Notes under the pieces: generated by a model
What the model saw: only the letters and a program-made list of their open reading frames with translations
Told to the model about the DNA's origin: nothing
Database searches by the model: none
DNA from: Bacillus sp. AFS088145
GTDB taxonomy: Bacteria; Bacillota; Bacilli; Bacillales; Bacillaceae_G
Direction: 5' to 3'
Assembly: GCF_002564465.1 (NCBI RefSeq)
Contig: NZ_NUUX01000013.1
Span: 1 to 64,000 of the forward strand
Length of the DNA stretch: 64,000 nt
Program-made: the position numbers and the translations under genes
Shown: positions 38,501 through 46,431 of the stretch, piece by piece
Layout: each line of letters begins with the position of its first letter
How positions within the stretch are numbered: the stretch's first letter is position 1

Positions 38501-40995
38501 ACGTTTTGTCCATCGACAGTAAAATCAACTTTTACATCATTTCCAGTGCCCGGACCTACTTTATTCGATCCAGCAAATTTTGTTGATATAAACTCAGTAC
38601 TTACTTTGAATGTTTTACTGCTATTTCCTTGGTTAGAAACATTAAAATCTTTTGAAGAAACAACATCATCTGAGCCGTTCGTTGCACCTTCTCCTCGACC
38701 TTTAAAACCAAAGAACATGCTTCCTGTAAGGTTTTCAACCTCTTTCAGAGTATTATCTGAATCTGCTGCGTATGCTTTATCTAAAACTTGAATTTTCACA
38801 TCTGTCGCAATGGCACGAGCAGGATTAACACGTCCAGCACCAACTTGGTAAACACTATATTTCTTTGAATCTGTGTCAATACTTTTAGCTGTATTCATTA
38901 ACACTGCTTTAACATCTGCAGGTGTATAATCTGGATGTGCAGCTTTAATTAAAGCTGAAATACCAGCAACGTGTGGTGTTGCCATTGAAGTACCAGACAT
39001 AATCTGATAACCAAGTTTATAATCATGTGATGCATTTGGCTCCCAAATATCGTATGGAGCTGTTGAAGAAATATCAACACCTGGCGCAACAACATCTGGC
39101 TTAATTGTCCAATCTTTAACCGGACCTGTTGAGCTGAAGTTTGCTAATTCATCTCCACTCTTACTAATAGCAGCATCTAGTGTTGTAGGAAAAGTAATAC
39201 TTGCAGTTTTAGGGTCTTTTTTAATCGCATCAGATAGAGCTTGTCCTTGTGCTTGTGTCAATGAAATGGAATAAACATTATCCATGCTGACACCTAAGAA
39301 ATTAGGAATATAGCCTTGGCTATCGCTATCATCCGTATTATCCCAGATAATCATACCCGCTGCTCCAGCTTTATTAGCATTTGCCATTTTTGTTTGTAAA
39401 TAGTCTACGCCACGCTTTACTAGAACAAGTTTACCTTTCACATCAATTCCGTTATAGTCAGCTTCACTTCCTAAACCAACATCAACGATTGGAAGCGTTT
39501 GTCCTTTATAAACATCGTCTGATTGTGAAAAGTTTTTACCAAATAAACGTGCTTTATAAGAAACTGAACCATTTTTAATTGTCATTGTTGCAATATCTTC
39601 AGGAACCGTACTTGCCCCTACAGTAATTGCTAGTGCTGAAGTTCCTGGTGAACCAACTGTAGCTTGTCCAGGGCCACTATTACCTGCAGCAACATCACAC
39701 ACAACACCAGCTAAAGTAGCATTGTTAATTGCAATACTTGTTGGGTAAAGTGGGTCATTAATTGTTGCACCAAGTGATAGGTTAATAACATCCATATGAT
39801 CTTTTACAGCTTGATCGATACCACTTAGTACAGATTCCGATGTTCCGTGTCCCCCTGGTCCTAATACACGATAACCATAAAGAGCTACATCAGGTGCTAC
39901 CCCATTTGCCGAATAAACATCGTTATTATTCGTCGTATTTGCTGCAATTGTACCGGAAACGTGAGTTCCATGCGAAGTAATATATGGCTTATAACTTGAA
40001 GGAGGTGTTCCCCAAACTGGATTTGAAGACGCCTTATCAGCTGCCCAATCATCATAAGTTGTTTCCATAGGATCATGGTCATCCACGTATTTTATATTTC
40101 CGTTTGCATCAAAACCTTCATTATTAACAAGGTCATGTCCACCATATAATTTTCCATTTTCATCATGTGTTACTTTATAAAGGTCAGGGTGATTGTAATC
40201 GATACCTGTATCCAATACACCCACTTTAACTTTTTGACCCGCACGCGGACCCGTTTTAATGACACCTGTGTTACCATCAGCTTGAAGTTTATCAATCCCT
40301 AAATATGAAAGCGCTGATGTTGGCTTGCCAACAGATGTACTTTTTGTTGCTATAGTTTTAGAATTTCCTTCATCAGGTAAAGAATATTCTACTTGAGACC
40401 AAACAGACGCAACATCTGGACTTTCTGCAAGCTTTTGAACTAAATTCGCTGGTAAGGTTAAAGCAACTCCATTAAATGCATCTGTAAATTCTCGCGTGAT
40501 GCTGATTTCTGTTTTAACAGTTTTGCCGCCAGCAACCGAAGTTTTAGGTTGTGTATTTAAAAAGCTCTTAAAATTTGCATGTGAATCTTTAACTTTATTC
40601 TTAGCATCTGAATATTCATTATCAAAAGCTTGACTATTTGCAGTTGCCCCACCTTTAGCTAAAGATTCCTTAATGATTTGTATTTTAGCTGGATCTTGTT
40701 TAAATTGAACAATAACATTAACCTTTTTTGAACCGATTAAATCCTTTTTGTCTACACGGATTTTTTCAGCATGTTCTGCACCAGTCAACTTATTAATATT
40801 TGCTTTTTGTTCAGCGGTTAAGCCTGATAAAATGCGATTTACTTCATCTGCTGAAAATCCGTTCGACGGTTTCTTTTGCTCGACTGACGAATCAGTACTT
40901 GCGAAAACCGCCCCCGGAGGTAATGCAACATTTAGCAACATTGCACTTAACGCAACAGCAGACACTGCTTTTTGCTTCATCTTTCTCTTCTTCAT
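32542..40995 (-). CDS. Giant secreted subtilisin-like protease 2 (Vpr-like, multidomain)
   Basis: The 2,817-residue protein is a close full-length paralog of protease 1. It has a signal peptide ending near ALPPGAVFAS, an I9 propeptide, and an S8 domain with D262, H342 and S670 around a PA insert. The dockerin-like GDVNGDNVIDMKDL segment, Ig-like repeats, InlB-type B repeats (four consecutive at the C-terminus) and a final Fn3 domain follow in the same order. I choose ATG 40995 because GGGGAGGG lies 5 nt upstream and the lysine-rich signal sequence begins there; an in-frame start at 41010 is less likely. The C-terminal B repeats differ more between the paralogs than the catalytic region does. 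It probably degrades extracellular protein; how it stays near the cell is unclear, as there is no sortase motif. Confidence 0.9.
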   Translation of the reverse strand: MKKRKMKQKAVSAVALSAMLLNVALPPGAVFASTDSSVEQKKPSNGFSADEVNRILSGLTAEQKANINKLTGAEHAEKIRVDKKDLIGSKKVNVIVQFKQDPAKIQIIKESLAKGGATANSQAFDNEYSDAKNKVKDSHANFKSFLNTQPKTSVAGGKTVKTEISITREFTDAFNGVALTLPANLVQKLAESPDVASVWSQVEYSLPDEGNSKTIATKSTSVGKPTSALSYLGIDKLQADGNTGVIKTGPRAGQKVKVGVLDTGIDYNHPDLYKVTHDENGKLYGGHDLVNNEGFDANGNIKYVDDHDPMETTYDDWAADKASSNPVWGTPPSSYKPYITSHGTHVSGTIAANTTNNNDVYSANGVAPDVALYGYRVLGPGGHGTSESVLSGIDQAVKDHMDVINLSLGATINDPLYPTSIAINNATLAGVVCDVAAGNSGPGQATVGSPGTSALAITVGASTVPEDIATMTIKNGSVSYKARLFGKNFSQSDDVYKGQTLPIVDVGLGSEADYNGIDVKGKLVLVKRGVDYLQTKMANANKAGAAGMIIWDNTDDSDSQGYIPNFLGVSMDNVYSISLTQAQGQALSDAIKKDPKTASITFPTTLDAAISKSGDELANFSSTGPVKDWTIKPDVVAPGVDISSTAPYDIWEPNASHDYKLGYQIMSGTSMATPHVAGISALIKAAHPDYTPADVKAVLMNTAKSIDTDSKKYSVYQVGAGRVNPARAIATDVKIQVLDKAYAADSDNTLKEVENLTGSMFFGFKGRGEGATNGSDDVVSSKDFNVSNQGNSSKTFKVSTEFISTKFAGSNKVGPGTGNDVKVDFTVDGQNVTNINVGGGGTVKATAKITVPSNAVEGTYEGYINLVNAADSSESYRVPFTITVAEKGINNFQVGIKATPVGNLSSYYFSVNNEMDNYYILVKDKDGKYIGVANTLSNGSSIIPGVQYGPRITLFNGWYLPFTKEYNGTYDASGISKDVQVLKEGAYSLEMIATGKDGQRYTAEDTLYVDGTPPTMTMDADSKGGIYEIDPTGYLPGQEIKGFTGTVYDSNVDVMKNNGETSVPSPTTGKPVPVDQGLNSVVGYQDSMFPTVYFNTNEKGRFHFGVTKEDVENKLGSDFIIDPTDYSGESDIINDQTYYFIKKGNPYVTLTASNGVDVGSGNEDKVVVDANKPFKTTMTTHYGVGMTGGKFLLNDNGVYQYSNIRLTDEYKNYLISKGIDPTKVLTVGQPYKHQFYQIGNTTDVTISNIGPAGSLDHDMPILEADVTYTSPDPITGQFPYILLSANLTLSGEDTRIAWFPTNDPYVRQNISVIRGRVAAESFSRNNVNNNYPQFTVDSGAKVTVTDDQGKKFTTDQPTSFNNTIAYTFINPYYAVTADVSDKPYSMEASVPGHFKGYGKTPVIGENKFGYQSGTIKDLPTLFPILLGGDVNGDNVIDMKDLLKEIDVYYQYKNLNNFNNPANTLANKTAFLNTNRDADIYWIKPSGFGYGIDYNDFYFIFKNFGTQNQSAIDAGLSVPTAQTTVDKDTTFTTDYAGSITLNAGDTVQQVMQKLNFAAPAQQIPSTPKLEDLQNGASISLVPTSSVFVDDVVWRKSITKIMLGSTDVTNLVTINPGYTYYDANGVSQTMPSKITFPGSLFPTATNYTMTVKATGYPDVTKSLTISTLPIPTPAIPIITDPTVAHIGKDLTLTFPEDAKWRNGINKVIVTTNNGKSMDITNLINPDTNQKYYDISKPGQITFNAKTFMTDTTLDPKNGSTYGNATVNPGGANYLPQLYRFTISSQGADGTVYPDVIAGSDPVFKGQQPVGYSVTFDSQGGTPINPMTVGYKPASSRSNGSNSDLIAFNTPAPTKQGYKFLGWFNEASATTQWDPSGVLTADKTVYAKWQMNATQSYSPVDKSNPNGAKFDPSNQNASGNGWVLGEGDLKINIPDYLTNVSWLTGKDKIANIEAKFYQVKSDGSTDTTPTKYTLDPSTYELSSNGSNGILSFKTATHDQAVKAGQNNLGEKFAFSEMPSLGNIEGIKGYNLTLTSTTGETVAIPNIQLGYRRHIDLNGGTLKTANDAFFSDALVNGKTTAPNMSTGVTHVTNGNLTISPDLYLDAANSSDKKSDITTNPKVLTDNSTFYLCWMKVPPTVNKDVAGNIVGSDITLPFTDDGTWKNNIKAVKIGAKTLELNKDYTITDNSIILKAALFTVGQKVNVTIVSEGYKDVVVVDQVIGYTVSFESNGGDPLSAQIVDRNATKPVDPTKVGYKFYGWYLDKDLTMPYDFDNIVTKPITLYAKYALAGSVVTADTTDNAVGNDMVLEFIDKDWANAITGININGLPVDASKYTVDKGNRTITLDQSLFSRAKDYTITVKAKEYADVTVVQKVVNGYTVHFVMPKNAPAEVKDATKDRIVARRITAPTVHGYELAWFADADYTIPWDFTNSIYSAKTLYGTWKPAKYSVIFDTQDAGLVYSVKVEYNTLLDDTTSAPTRRGYTFVGWYKDAEGKTAWNFTTDKVTDNTILYAKWNINSYTVHYDSNGGSAVADKTTNYNTTVTSPSAPTRTGYTFVGWTKDEAGLVPWNFAKDKVTEDATLHAQWRINTYTVRFDVTGGNSVPAKTVNYNSTVTLSKPTRTGYTFVGWTKDAAGKVAVSSNLTVTGNITLYAQWKVNNYTLKFNSNGGSSVGSKTVVYNGTVKQPSAPTKKGYAFIGWTKDAAGKITWNFEKDHITADTTIYAKWVKLPSAPSNAKVTLVGKTSAKITWSRVSGATGYEVVRSTSKTGTYQHVRSVTTTSLTNDGLSKGKTYYYKVRSYTLVGGKAIYGEWSTIVSIKR

Positions 40996-41079
40996 GTTTA
41001 CCCTCCCCAAATAACGTCAACATCTGTAGAAATTTTCAGTTTTTTGTCTACAACTTCATCATACAGGAAGGCGAAATCA

Positions 41080-41259
41080 CTTGTATTGGGGGAATTTTCA
41101 ATCCGTTTTGCGTCATTTGGGGGAAAATGAGTAGTAGTTTTATTCGAATTGTCTTCTTTTTTCTCGTTTTTCTTCTGTTTTAAACTGATTTTGCGTACAT
41201 CTTCCTATTTTTCCATTTTATATAGTTCATTTGCCTTATTAAAAATTGGGGGATTTTTG
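41080..41259 (-). promoter_or_regulatory. Protease 2 promoter with three TTGGGGGA elements
   Basis: CTTGTATTGGGGGAATTTT (41080-41098), TTGGGGGAAAATG (41117-41129) and TTGGGGGATTTTTG (41246-41259) lie upstream of protease 2. On the coding strand the first reads CCCCC-AATACAAG, about 19 bp before a TATGAT -10-like box. The layout matches protease 1. The rest of the 40996-41407 gap shows no gene. Confidence 0.6.
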
Positions 41260-41407
41260 ATACTTTTCAGAAATATGATGCTTTCGTTGTTAAAAATTCC
41301 AATTATTGCATAACCATTCAGGGATTACTTCTTTCCTTTTCTTTGTTGAAGACTTTTTTAAATGTTTCCATTTTTCTGTCTTGACGGATTTTGGGCAGTT
41401 TCGTATA

Positions 41408-41779
41408 CTATCGGTAGACATACATATGGGTTCGTGCTGCTGAAATACAAGTAAATCCTCTATGTGTTTTTCCAACATTTTCGGCAAATGGATACTCTAT
41501 TTGATATAGGTCCTGGTCTGATTCATTGTCTTTATATGAATCTGTCCCTCTAAAAGCTATAATGATTTCATCTCTTAATTCTGCGATAAATCCAAATGGT
41601 TCAGCTACTGGCTCTTCAACTCCTGCATAAGCATAAATCGTATAGTGGAGTTTAAAACCTTTTGGTAAGACAACTTCTCCTTTGTCACTCTCTATTAATT
41701 GATTTGATTGATAACACATTGCGGAAAGTAAAATTGCATCTTTACTATTAAATACATTCTCCACTCTTGAGTAATCCAT
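41408..41779 (-). pseudogene. Lipase class 3, N-terminal half only (copy B)
   Basis: The reading starts at ATG 41779 and gives a lipase N-terminal half (NVFNSKDAILLSAMCYQSNQ, PFGFIAELRDEIIIAFRGTD, VGKTHRGFTCI), then loses homology after RGFTCIS and stops at 41408. The nucleophile elbow and everything after it are missing. It is homologous to copy A immediately upstream (41781-42649). The break falls at the same point at which lipase homology begins in the chimera at 28207-29151, suggesting that the missing half moved there. Confidence 0.75.
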
Positions 41780-41780
41780 T

Positions 41781-42649
41781 TTAACAACCACCTTTTTTAA
41801 TACAAGGTTTTGGACAGTTACAAGTTCGTTGGAAAGGAAAACACATTTCTGAATTAGGACAAAAATCAGGATTTTCATTACATAATTTGATCGCATAATC
41901 TGTATTTAAATTACTCAAGTTTTTAAAATAACATCCTATACCATCATTCCTTGGCGTATCATTCAACTGGAAGGAAATTGGAAACTTTGTATTTACATGT
42001 TGATAATAGATTCCCTCCTCTGTAAATGGTGGAGGATAAAATTTTTCTGGAAAAGTGGTAAATGAATCATGAATATTAACGATCCTTTGACTACTTTTTA
42101 CGACTTGATTAAATCGATAAACAAATCTGGATCACCTACACGTGGACTCCCATAAGTATAAACGGATGCATTTTTAAATTTTGAGTTCGTTATAATATCT
42201 AAAGTGGCTAATGTTGCTATTGCTCCACCATAGTTGTGCCCAGTAATAAATAGTTTTTTATTCTTTGGAAACTTGTTTAATTCTTTAAATAATTTTTTTC
42301 TTGTAGATTGGTAAATACATGTAAAGCCTCGGGAAGTTTTACCGCTATTTTCAACATAGGGAAAAGGAACTTGAAGTATATCATAGGCTGCAATAAGATC
42401 TGCTGGATAGGCGGCATATCCTCTAAATGCGATAATAATATTTTCCTTTGACTCGGCAATAAAACCAAATACCTCAGTCGTAGGATTCTCTACATTTACC
42501 TCAGCATGAATACTATACTTTAGGACGTAACCTTTTGGTAAAGTAATCGTTCCTTTTCGAAAAAGTACATATGTTTGATAGCTGAATGCAGCTAAAAGAA
42601 TAGCTTCTTTGCTATTTAAAACATTCCTTTTTTCGGAGAGTCTCAACAT
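41781..42649 (-). pseudogene. Lipase class 3 pseudogene with one frameshift (copy A)
   Basis: Starting at ATG 42649, the first frame runs through AFRGYAAYPAD and VYTYGSPRVGDPDLF, then ends at 42098. Shifting frame at about 42115 restores the C-terminal half (YRFNQVVKSSQRIVNIHDSF, YYQHVNTKFPISFQLND, and a Cys-rich tail) to a stop at 41781. One missing T would explain this. The nucleophile elbow reads GHNYGG, so the catalytic serine is an asparagine (N139) and the protein was probably already inactive or repurposed. The start of copy B follows immediately downstream. Confidence 0.8.
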
Positions 42650-42684
42650 TACCCGTCCTCTCTTTTTTATACTGTAAGAAATAG

Positions 42685-43045
42685 TTATAGTGCGTGTGTT
42701 TCCGAGATTGTCCCTTGCCACATAGTAAGGACTGGCTGACCATAGTATGTCTGTACTCTAAAATCAGTATTTTGTGTATATCTACTCGATAATGGTTTAA
42801 ACCAAATTGGATTACCTGCTTGATCCATCATTAAGGAACCAGTTTGACCAATCATAGTTTTCCATATGCAGTGTATGGAGCAACAAAAATATAGCCTGGA
42901 ACTTTTCCAGATTTATTCACATGTATGTTAACCTTCCTAGGATGCAAGGTAGGGGCAGATTTAAAACTCATAATTCTTGATATATATTTTTTGATTTTTA
43001 AGATGAAGTTTTCAAAGTCTGGTTTTCCATGCTCAATATCATCTC
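42685..43045 (-). pseudogene. Relic of an arylsulfotransferase-like protein
   Basis: Conceptual translation gives GKPDFENFILKIKKYISRI, LHPRKVNIHVNKSGKVPGYI, and after a one-base frameshift near 42862 IGQTGSLMMDQAGNPIWFKP and LTMWQGTIS, which match the start of the arylsulfotransferase (ASST) family. It has no start codon of its own, abuts the ferritin-like gene's stop, and ends at 42685, so only a fragment of the N-terminal region remains. It adds to the signs of deletion and rearrangement here. Confidence 0.65.
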
Positions 43046-43486
43046 CTAACCAACTTTATTTTTCATGTAGAAATAAAGGAACCATACTGCATGATTTTGC
43101 TCATCTTTTGCTGCTCTACTAAAGGCATTTTTAATGAATTGATTTGATGTTCCATCAGAAACACCTAAATAAAAATCGACTGTTTCTTGTTCATCTTTTA
43201 GTGCAAACTCCAAACCTTCAACGTATGCATTGGGACAATCTTCCGTTACTTTCTGTTGTGGTTGTTTTCCTGTTAAATTAGTATAAATTGATACAAAAAG
43301 GTTGTAATGCTTTATTTCATCTTCTTTTATTTCTAAAATTGTTTTACGTTCATCCTCATTCTTAGCCAGACTAGCTAATTTTGTATAGCATTTAATAGCT
43401 GAATATTCACCATTAATGGCCTTTTCTAATTCACTAATTAGTTTATGATCCCTCTCATACGAATTCCCATAGTATTGATCATACAT
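43046..43486 (-). CDS. Ferritin-like (rubrerythrin-type) di-iron protein
   Basis: The 146-residue protein is a four-helix bundle of the ferritin-like superfamily. Iron-ligand motifs are visible: INGEYSAIKCY (Glu), EDEIKHYNLF (ExxH), and later DEQETVDFY and KDEQNHAVWF. It resembles B. subtilis YhjR, which is expressed in sporulating cells. It may store iron or handle peroxide; no enzyme activity can be assigned. It stands alone between the arylsulfotransferase relic and kimA. Confidence 0.75.
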   Translation of the reverse strand: MYDQYYGNSYERDHKLISELEKAINGEYSAIKCYTKLASLAKNEDERKTILEIKEDEIKHYNLFVSIYTNLTGKQPQQKVTEDCPNAYVEGLEFALKDEQETVDFYLGVSDGTSNQFIKNAFSRAAKDEQNHAVWFLYFYMKNKVG

Positions 43487-43785
43487 AACCTCACCTCTAA
43501 AATTCTTAAGTTCAGATCAAGTATTTATTTAATTTCTCATACATTGTATGATTCTTTCATCAATATTAAGATTAATTTTTTGATGACCAATCTATTGAGG
43601 ATATCTTCTTAATTTTATTCAATTTAATAGGCTGGTAATTTCTATAAGCTGATTTTATTGTCGGGAAAAGAGCTCCTCTGTTCATATGAAACGATAGTAA
43701 GAATGATCAAAGTACATATATAAAACGCAAGATACTTTAGGTAGAACAAAAAAAGGTTTTTCACTACTTTTATAAGCCAAAATAA
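43487..43785. other. Gene-free gap between ferritin-like gene and kimA
   Basis: About 300 bp of AT-rich sequence containing the ferritin-like gene's promoter region. I see no RNA motif, repeat or small gene in it. Confidence 0.5.
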
Positions 43786-43815
43786 AAAAGCATGAAATAA
43801 ACATTTCATGCTTTT
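43786..43815 (-). terminator. Intrinsic terminator of kimA
   Basis: A 12-bp stem AAAAGCATGAAA/TTTCATGCTTTT lies 5 bp past the stop codon. Confidence 0.92.
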
Positions 43816-43819
43816 AATA

Positions 43820-45724
43820 TTATTTTCTCAAATGATAAGGAACCGTGGTAACGACTACATCCTTTTGACTGATTAACCAGAGTCGAAGTAAAAGTGCTGT
43901 TTGATTGTGAAGTAAATTATGCCACCATCTCTTAGGAATAAATTGTGGAATCACAATTTGCACGTGACTATCTTGTTCATTTGCTTCAATTAACTTAATG
44001 AATCTTGAAAGGGGTGCAAGTACTGAACGATACGGGCTTTTTAGAACGACTAAGCGACATGGATTACCCCATTCTTCCCATTTTTCTTCCATTCTCTCAA
44101 TTGATTCATCATCAAAGCCTACATAAACAGCGATCGGTTCTGTTGCAATACCTTTTGCAAATGACAATGTATTATGAACAACTCGATGAGTTCCCGAAAC
44201 TAATACAACTGTTATGACTTTATTAGCTTCTGGTTTAAACGAACTTAAATCGATCCTTAATTCGCTTGCTACATTTTGATAATGTTTATAAATCGCTAAA
44301 GAGAAGAATATAATTGTCGGAATTACGACTAAAACAACCCAAGCACCATCTACAAATTTTGTAACTGCAAAGATTACGGTAACAACAGAAGTTACAATTA
44401 ATCCTATTATATTTATTGCTAATTTAACTTGCCATTTAGGCCCTTTTACTCGCTTCCATCTTCTTGTTAATCCTAATTGTGCAATGGTAAATGATAAAAA
44501 TACACCAATTGCGTATAGTGGAATTAGTGCATTTGTATGTGCTTGGAATGCAATGATTAAAATACTTGCTGCTGCAGCAAGTGCTATAATACCATTAGAA
44601 TAACCTAAACGATCGCCTCGGTTTGTAAATCCTCTAGGTAAAAAACCATCAGCTGCAACGATCGCTGCTAACTGTGAAAAACCTGTAAAAGTCGAGTTAG
44701 CTGCCAAAATTAAAATAATAAATGTGAACCAAATGATTACTTGATATAAAATCCCATGACCAAAATACACCTTTATTAATTGTGATAACATCGTATCATT
44801 TGGATTAGGTGAAATGCCGTTTACATATAAGTGATAAGCAAAACCTAAAAGTGTAATTGAAGTAATTACGCCTAATGCTATATATGTTTTAATCGCATTT
44901 TTTTGACGAGGTTCTCTAAAAACTGGTACTGCATTTGAAATTGTTTCAATACCTGTTAAAGCTGAACATGCAGAACTAAATGCTTTTAAAACAAGTAAAA
45001 TACTTAATCCTTGTGGAACTGTACCAAATGTAGGTGTATGGTGCTGTACAAATCCATTTTGGAATTCGTCAAAAAATCCGGTAAAAATCAAAAGTAACAT
45101 ACAAATCATAAAGCCAAATGTTGGCCACGCAAATATTTTAGCTGATTCAGCAACCCCACGAAGATTGACAACTAATAATAAAAATACACAAAATATTGCT
45201 AAAACTGTTTCATAAGGTGCAACTGCTGGGTATGCAGATGACACAGCTTCAAGTGCAGCAGAAACTGAAACTGCAACTGTTAAAATATAATCAACTAATA
45301 GAGAGCTTGATGCTACGAGTGAAACCCATCGAGGTTTGAAATTGTCTTTGGCAATCGCATATGCTCCACCACCACTTGGATAAGCTAAAATCCCCATAAT
45401 ATATGAAAGTATAAGAATTCCTAATAAAAGTACAGTAGCTATTGTTATCGGTATAATATACCAGTGGGCTTTTGTCCCTAGACTCATTAATTCGGTCATC
45501 CCAGCCTCTGGCCCATAAGAAACAGATGAATACAAATCAGCTGCAAGAATCGGTAAAGCAATAAACCAAATTAGTTTATTGTGCTGGGCATGTATTTCTG
45601 CAGTTCTCATTGGTCTACCAATAAATACTCGCTTTACACTGTTAAAATTTGCAACCGAGTAATAAATCCCAAATATCGCTAAAATAAATAGTCCAATTTC
45701 TATATATTCGGACGGATGATGCAT
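43820..45724 (-). CDS. kimA: High-affinity potassium importer KimA (YdaO-type)
   Basis: The 634-residue protein has about 12 membrane helices in an APC fold (PILAADLYSSVSYGPEAG, AYPSGGGAYAIAKDNFKPRW, SACSALTGIETISNAVP) and a C-terminal cytosolic domain (about 490-634) of the kind that binds c-di-AMP in B. subtilis KimA. KimA imports K+ by proton symport and is closed by c-di-AMP. Its identity is supported strongly by the upstream ydaO-type c-di-AMP riboswitch at 45858-45966 with its terminator. It starts at ATG 45724 and is a single-gene unit. In this window it neighbours Ktr, Kdp and cation antiporter genes, all part of K+ control. Confidence 0.92.
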   Translation of the reverse strand: MHHPSEYIEIGLFILAIFGIYYSVANFNSVKRVFIGRPMRTAEIHAQHNKLIWFIALPILAADLYSSVSYGPEAGMTELMSLGTKAHWYIIPITIATVLLLGILILSYIMGILAYPSGGGAYAIAKDNFKPRWVSLVASSSLLVDYILTVAVSVSAALEAVSSAYPAVAPYETVLAIFCVFLLLVVNLRGVAESAKIFAWPTFGFMICMLLLIFTGFFDEFQNGFVQHHTPTFGTVPQGLSILLVLKAFSSACSALTGIETISNAVPVFREPRQKNAIKTYIALGVITSITLLGFAYHLYVNGISPNPNDTMLSQLIKVYFGHGILYQVIIWFTFIILILAANSTFTGFSQLAAIVAADGFLPRGFTNRGDRLGYSNGIIALAAAASILIIAFQAHTNALIPLYAIGVFLSFTIAQLGLTRRWKRVKGPKWQVKLAINIIGLIVTSVVTVIFAVTKFVDGAWVVLVVIPTIIFFSLAIYKHYQNVASELRIDLSSFKPEANKVITVVLVSGTHRVVHNTLSFAKGIATEPIAVYVGFDDESIERMEEKWEEWGNPCRLVVLKSPYRSVLAPLSRFIKLIEANEQDSHVQIVIPQFIPKRWWHNLLHNQTALLLRLWLISQKDVVVTTVPYHLRK

Positions 45725-45797
45725 GATTCTCTCCCCTTTAAGAAAACAAATAATATTGGTGTTTTACAGCCAATTTCCCAATTTTTTGCATACAGAA

Positions 45798-45822
45798 AAA
45801 CACTAAGCTTTACTTAGTGTTT
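45798..45822 (-). terminator. Riboswitch-controlled terminator before kimA
   Basis: AAACACTAAG/CTTAGTGTTT stem followed by TTTTT on the minus strand, between the c-di-AMP aptamer and kimA; the natural off switch when c-di-AMP is bound. Confidence 0.88.
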
Positions 45823-45857
45823 AAAAAACAATACTAAATAAACCCCCTTCTTTAAAT

Positions 45858-45966
45858 GCTTACGAGGTTAGCTGTCGGATTCGGGATTAAAGAATACCCC
45901 TACCTTTACAAAAAGGATTCACCCCAATAAAGAATTGGTTCCCCCGCTCTTTTTTTAGATTAAGCA
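45858..45966 (-). ncRNA. c-di-AMP (ydaO-type) riboswitch of kimA
   Basis: On the minus strand the aptamer shows the conserved blocks GAGCGGGGGAACC, GGGGTGAATCC, CCGAATCCGACAGCTAACC and TCGTAAGC. The closing stem pairs TGCTTA (5') with TAAGCA (3'). These are the ydaO/yuaA consensus elements. High c-di-AMP should favour the terminator at 45798-45822 and turn kimA off. Confidence 0.93.
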
Positions 45967-46006
45967 ACTATGGTTTTGAATTAGAGAAATATAGAATTTA
46001 AATGTA

Positions 46007-46035
46007 AATATATAACTTCAGGTTAAATTTGTAAA
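46007..46035 (-). promoter_or_regulatory. Promoter of kimA leader
   Basis: On the minus strand TTTACA, 17 bp, TATATT; about 40 bp upstream of the aptamer. The kdp leader has the same TTTACA -35 and 17-bp spacing. Confidence 0.65.
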
Positions 46036-46132
46036 GAGACTTTTACTAAAATTTACAACATTTTTTTTGAAACCCTCCAAAAAATATCCGAGAAATTAGG
46101 AACCTATACTAATTTTAAGTACCCCCGAGCTT

Positions 46133-46321
46133 TTATCGTACTTGATTCCAAACGATTTGTTGTGACTTACAATTTGCTAGTGTGTTCGTTAATACGTTTT
46201 GCACTTCTATTTGATTAAACGTTGAGATCTTTTTATTAGCATTTGACATATTCGTTTCGTACCCTGTCAGCAAAATAGAAAATCCACATCCAACTACTAA
46301 AGATAAAATTACTTTTTTCAT
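46133..46321 (-). CDS. Small secreted or membrane peptide, tandem copy 1
   Basis: The 62-residue protein has a hydrophobic start KKVILSLVVGCGFSILLTG followed by YETNMSNANKKIS and a polar C-terminal part ending VWNQVR. It looks like a small lipoprotein whose lipobox Cys has become Tyr (LLTGY where LLTGC would be expected). It is a 299-bp-spaced duplicate of the next gene upstream; both keep the conserved IWNQ/VWNQ end. GGAGG lies upstream of the ATG at 46321. A terminator hairpin at 46358-46380 stands just before it, so expression may depend on read-through. Function unknown. Confidence 0.6.
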   Translation of the reverse strand: MKKVILSLVVGCGFSILLTGYETNMSNANKKISTFNQIEVQNVLTNTLANCKSQQIVWNQVR

Positions 46322-46357
46322 TTTGTTTTCTCCTCCCGATTTTTTTCATATAAAAAA

Positions 46358-46380
46358 ACCATGACCTATGGTCGTGGTTT
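46358..46380 (-). terminator. Terminator-like leader hairpin before small peptide copy 1
   Basis: AACCATGACC/GGTCGTGGTT with a 3-nt loop is followed by TTTTTTT on the minus strand, 37 bp before the start codon of copy 1 and 52 bp after the stop of copy 2. An ACGTTT/AAACGT hairpin lies just upstream. Confidence 0.7.
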
Positions 46381-46431
46381 GACGTTTGTTTTTAAACGTA
46401 AGACCAACTTAAATGGAAACTTCATGACAAA

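Noticed and set aside
19123-40995. Sortase (LPXTG) or S-layer (SLH) anchoring of the giant proteases
   Set aside because: Both proteins end with an Fn3 domain and a short basic tail, with no LPXTG-helix-charge signal and no SLH repeats.
41290-41487. Separate small gene in the region after lipase copy B
   Set aside because: The frame overlaps the pseudogene out of frame, has no ribosome site and shows no family features.
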